Positions 61,951 through 64,000 of a stretch of DNA of 64,000 nt are shown in pieces (the stretch's first letter is position 1; the number at the start of each line of letters is the position of its first letter). Origin of the DNA: Dugong dugon (lineage: Eukaryota > Chordata > Mammalia > Sirenia > Dugongidae). Location of the stretch: assembly GCA_030035585.1 (NCBI GenBank), contig CM057462.1, positions 116,989,234 through 117,053,233 of the forward strand. The letters run 5' to 3'. The notes beneath the pieces are model-generated. The model searched no databases, was not told the origin of the DNA, and saw nothing but the letters and a program-made list of their open reading frames with translations. A program made the translations under genes and the position numbers.

Positions 61951-64000
61951 ACATCCTCAACAGAATTGCATGGATTGGGGAAGATGTGCTGGCCAGACAA
62001 TAGCTGATGCTCACTAAAAGACACAGCACCATATAATCAGGGATACATGCTTTCCCAACCCCCACCCTTCTTCATTGTACGTGGCCCATGCTGCTTTCCA
62101 AGCGGCCACAGTCGCTCGGCCGGAGAGACAATAGCTCACTGCCACCTGGATCCACCATCTTGGACCTCAGCCACTTAGAACTGAGGACAGGGAGTGCAGG
62201 AAGGCAACTTCAAGGTGTTCCCAACAGAAGACAGAGCAGTCGGTAACCAGGGATACACGCTTTCCCACCGCCTATCCTTCTTCCTTTTACATGGACTCTG
62301 CCACTTTCCAACCGGCCATAGTCACTCAGCCAGGCTGACACCAGCTCACTGCCACCCGGGTCTGCCCCGCCCCCATCAGCCAGCACCTTCAGAGCCATTT
62401 TTGTTTGTTTTTGGTGTGTTTGTTTTTTGTTATTGTTTTTTAGGCTCTTTCTGTTGCTTTTCTCTCTCTGCCTTTCTTCTTTTCCTTTCTCCTGCCCAGC
62501 TAGCCCCATGTACTGTCCCCTCCCCTTTTTGACAGGCTGTGATGTTTTGGTTTCCTTGCTTTGTTCTTTTCTGTTTTACTGTTCATCTCTTTTTCACCTT
62601 TGCTTCTTTTCCGTTCTCCTGCCCATCCAGCACTGTGCACCACCCCCGCCCCTTCTCAAGGGGCAGTGCAACACCATTCTGCTGCAGTCTCTGCGTGAGG
62701 CCTCCTCAGGTCTGCACCGCCATCACTGACTGGCTGCCTCAGCATCATTTTATTTATCTTTTGTTTTGTTTTTCTTTTTGTTGTTTCTTCTCTCTCCCTT
62801 CCTTCTTTTCCTTTCTCCCACCTACCTAGCCCCATGAGCTACTGCCCCCCTTCTTGGCAGGCTGTGCTGTACCACTTGGCCGGAAAGCCTCTTGCATACA
62901 GCCTCCCTGGGTCTGTGCTGCCCCCACAGGCCAGCTTCCTCAGTGCCATATTTTTTCTTTTTCTTTCTCTTTCCCTTCTCCCCTTTCCTTCTCCCTCCCA
63001 CCTAGGCCCTGTCCTGCCTCCAGCCCTTCCTGACAGGGCCTGCCATGCCACCTGGCAAGAGAAACATCAGCTTGCCACCACCCCGATTCTACCCACCCCC
63101 AATGGCCAACTCCCCCACCACTACATTTTTGTTGGTGGTGGTTTATTCTCTCTTTCCCCTCTTTCCTTTACTTTCTACCACCCACCTAGCCCTGAACACC
63201 ACCCACGCCCCTTCTCAACAGACCAAGCCACACCAGCCAGCAACAAAGTCACTGCACATAGCCTTGCTGGGTCTGACCCAGCCTCACCTGCCAAATCCTA
63301 TTGCGCCACCATTTTATTTACTTTTTTTCTTTTTCCCTTCTTTTTTTTCTTTTTTTGCTTTTGTTTCTCTCTTCTTTCTCTTCTTTCACTCACCCACTTA
63401 GGTCCACACATCACATCCTCTCCTTTCCCTCCTACCTATTTGCACCATGTGCCATGCACCACACCCCCGAGTGACACCAACGTGGTCCCCCGTACTCCTC
63501 CCTGCACTGTCCCCTGGCCCCAATCCATTGGACTCCATTACTGTCACAAACTACCCATATCCACCCCTCCACCTCCTCTGGGCCCACCCTGCTGCACCAC
63601 AGCTGAGTGACTGGCCCTGCCCACCTGGACAAGGTGGTGAGAAGTATCGTGCCCACAAGCAAGCAAGCAACAAAACATGCCCAGCCCACCTGCCCACACA
63701 CAACCAAATAAAACAAAAAAGCAAGAAGAAACAAACAAATCTACAATTAGTAAATGAAGAAAATAATTCCTGAATGTTCCGGAGCCAGCAGACAATATCA
63801 AAACACATACATAAAAAAAAAAAAAAAGGGCAGGATGACTCCAGAAAATGACAAAAATAAAAGAGCAGATGACCTTCTGGTGGAACAACCTGTTAGGGAA
63901 TTCAAAACTCTAATATTCAGGGTTCTCCAACAGGTGAAGTAAAAATGCAGACAAAGATAAGGAAAAGAATAGACAAAATCAGGGAAAACACAGACAAAGC
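61951..64000 (+). mobile_element. L1-C: 5' UTR and ORF1 start of a third L1, cut by the window end
   Basis: 'gggatacatgctttcccaac' followed by 'tcgctcggccggagagacaa' matches the L1-A/L1-B 5' UTR near 4830-4915 and 44800-44880, but the element is a different, more diverged subfamily. The head segment is present twice, 210 nt apart (62041 and 62251). At least five C/T-rich units follow. The ORF1 start is near 63834-64000: MTPENDKNKRADDLLVEQPV, then REFKTLIFRVLQQVK with an early stop. The left edge is approximate. Confidence 0.85.
62440..63420 (+). repeat. diverged tandem units in the L1-C 5' UTR
   Basis: Each unit has a T/C-rich run, then 'ccctagcc'-like text, then a GC-richer part with 'ggcaggctgtgctgtaccac' or similar. 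Anchors sit near 62497, 62624, 62824, 63001, 63184 and 63397, giving spacings of about 127-213 nt. Confidence 0.7.

Noticed and set aside
62834-63610. 258-codon sense open stretch
   Set aside because: It lies in the C/T-rich 5' UTR of L1-C; its Pro/Ser/Phe-rich composition follows from the pyrimidine runs, and no family motif is visible.

Overview
This is mammalian nuclear DNA, and its repeats point to an afrotherian, most likely an elephant. The window holds the 3' half of one protein-coding gene, PRKACB (catalytic subunit beta of cAMP-dependent protein kinase), on the + strand, followed by about 23 kb of apparently gene-free DNA. Six coding exons (923-1005, 15854-15980, 17158-17253, 20772-20894, 30566-30730, 37685-37810) join in frame with consensus AG/GT borders. 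They encode 239 residues, mature residues 112-350, ending in the stop codon. The 5' exons (N-terminus, glycine loop, ATP-binding lysine) lie upstream of the window. No RNA gene, CRISPR array or bacterial-type operon was seen.

The organism is inferred from the repeats. At least 18 copies or fragments of a tRNA-derived SINE are present, with the core 'accctataggacagagtaga' on one strand and a tail like that of an RTE LINE; this matches the afrotherian AfroSINE. There are also an RTE-clade (BovB-like) LINE, a second antisense RTE 3' fragment, and three L1 elements with long pyrimidine-rich 5' UTRs.

Layout: 1-922 intron; 923-1005 first exon; 1006-15853 a large intron with an RTE element split by a full-length L1 (L1-A, 4499-13206); 15854-20894 three exons carrying the catalytic loop, DFG/activation loop and APE/helix F region, with a young 252-bp duplication flanking the middle exon; 20895-30565 an intron with old L2, MIR and LTR-like repeats; 30566-37810 the last two exons; 37811 to about 41.1 kb the 3' UTR with several candidate poly(A) signals and a (TA)n tract. 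From 43.2 to 55.4 kb an old L1 is interrupted by an AfroSINE, a second full-length L1 (L1-B, 44469-52542, with clear target-site duplications) and an unidentified insert containing an inverted repeat. From 55.4 to 62 kb are an LTR-like element, SINEs and L1 3' ends. From about 61.95 kb to the window end is the 5' UTR and start of ORF1 of a third L1 (L1-C), whose 5' UTR is built of repeated units.

I found no new coding system. The points most worth checking are structural: two full-length same-strand L1s about 40 kb apart that bracket five kinase exons; a recent duplication of an ancient MIR on both sides of the activation-loop exon; stop codons shared by two L1 ORF2 copies; reiterated L1 UTR units; a 5' extension between target-site duplication and L1; tandem SINE insertions at one site; and a long AT-rich inverted repeat. 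Family names come from recalled consensus patterns, not from a database search.
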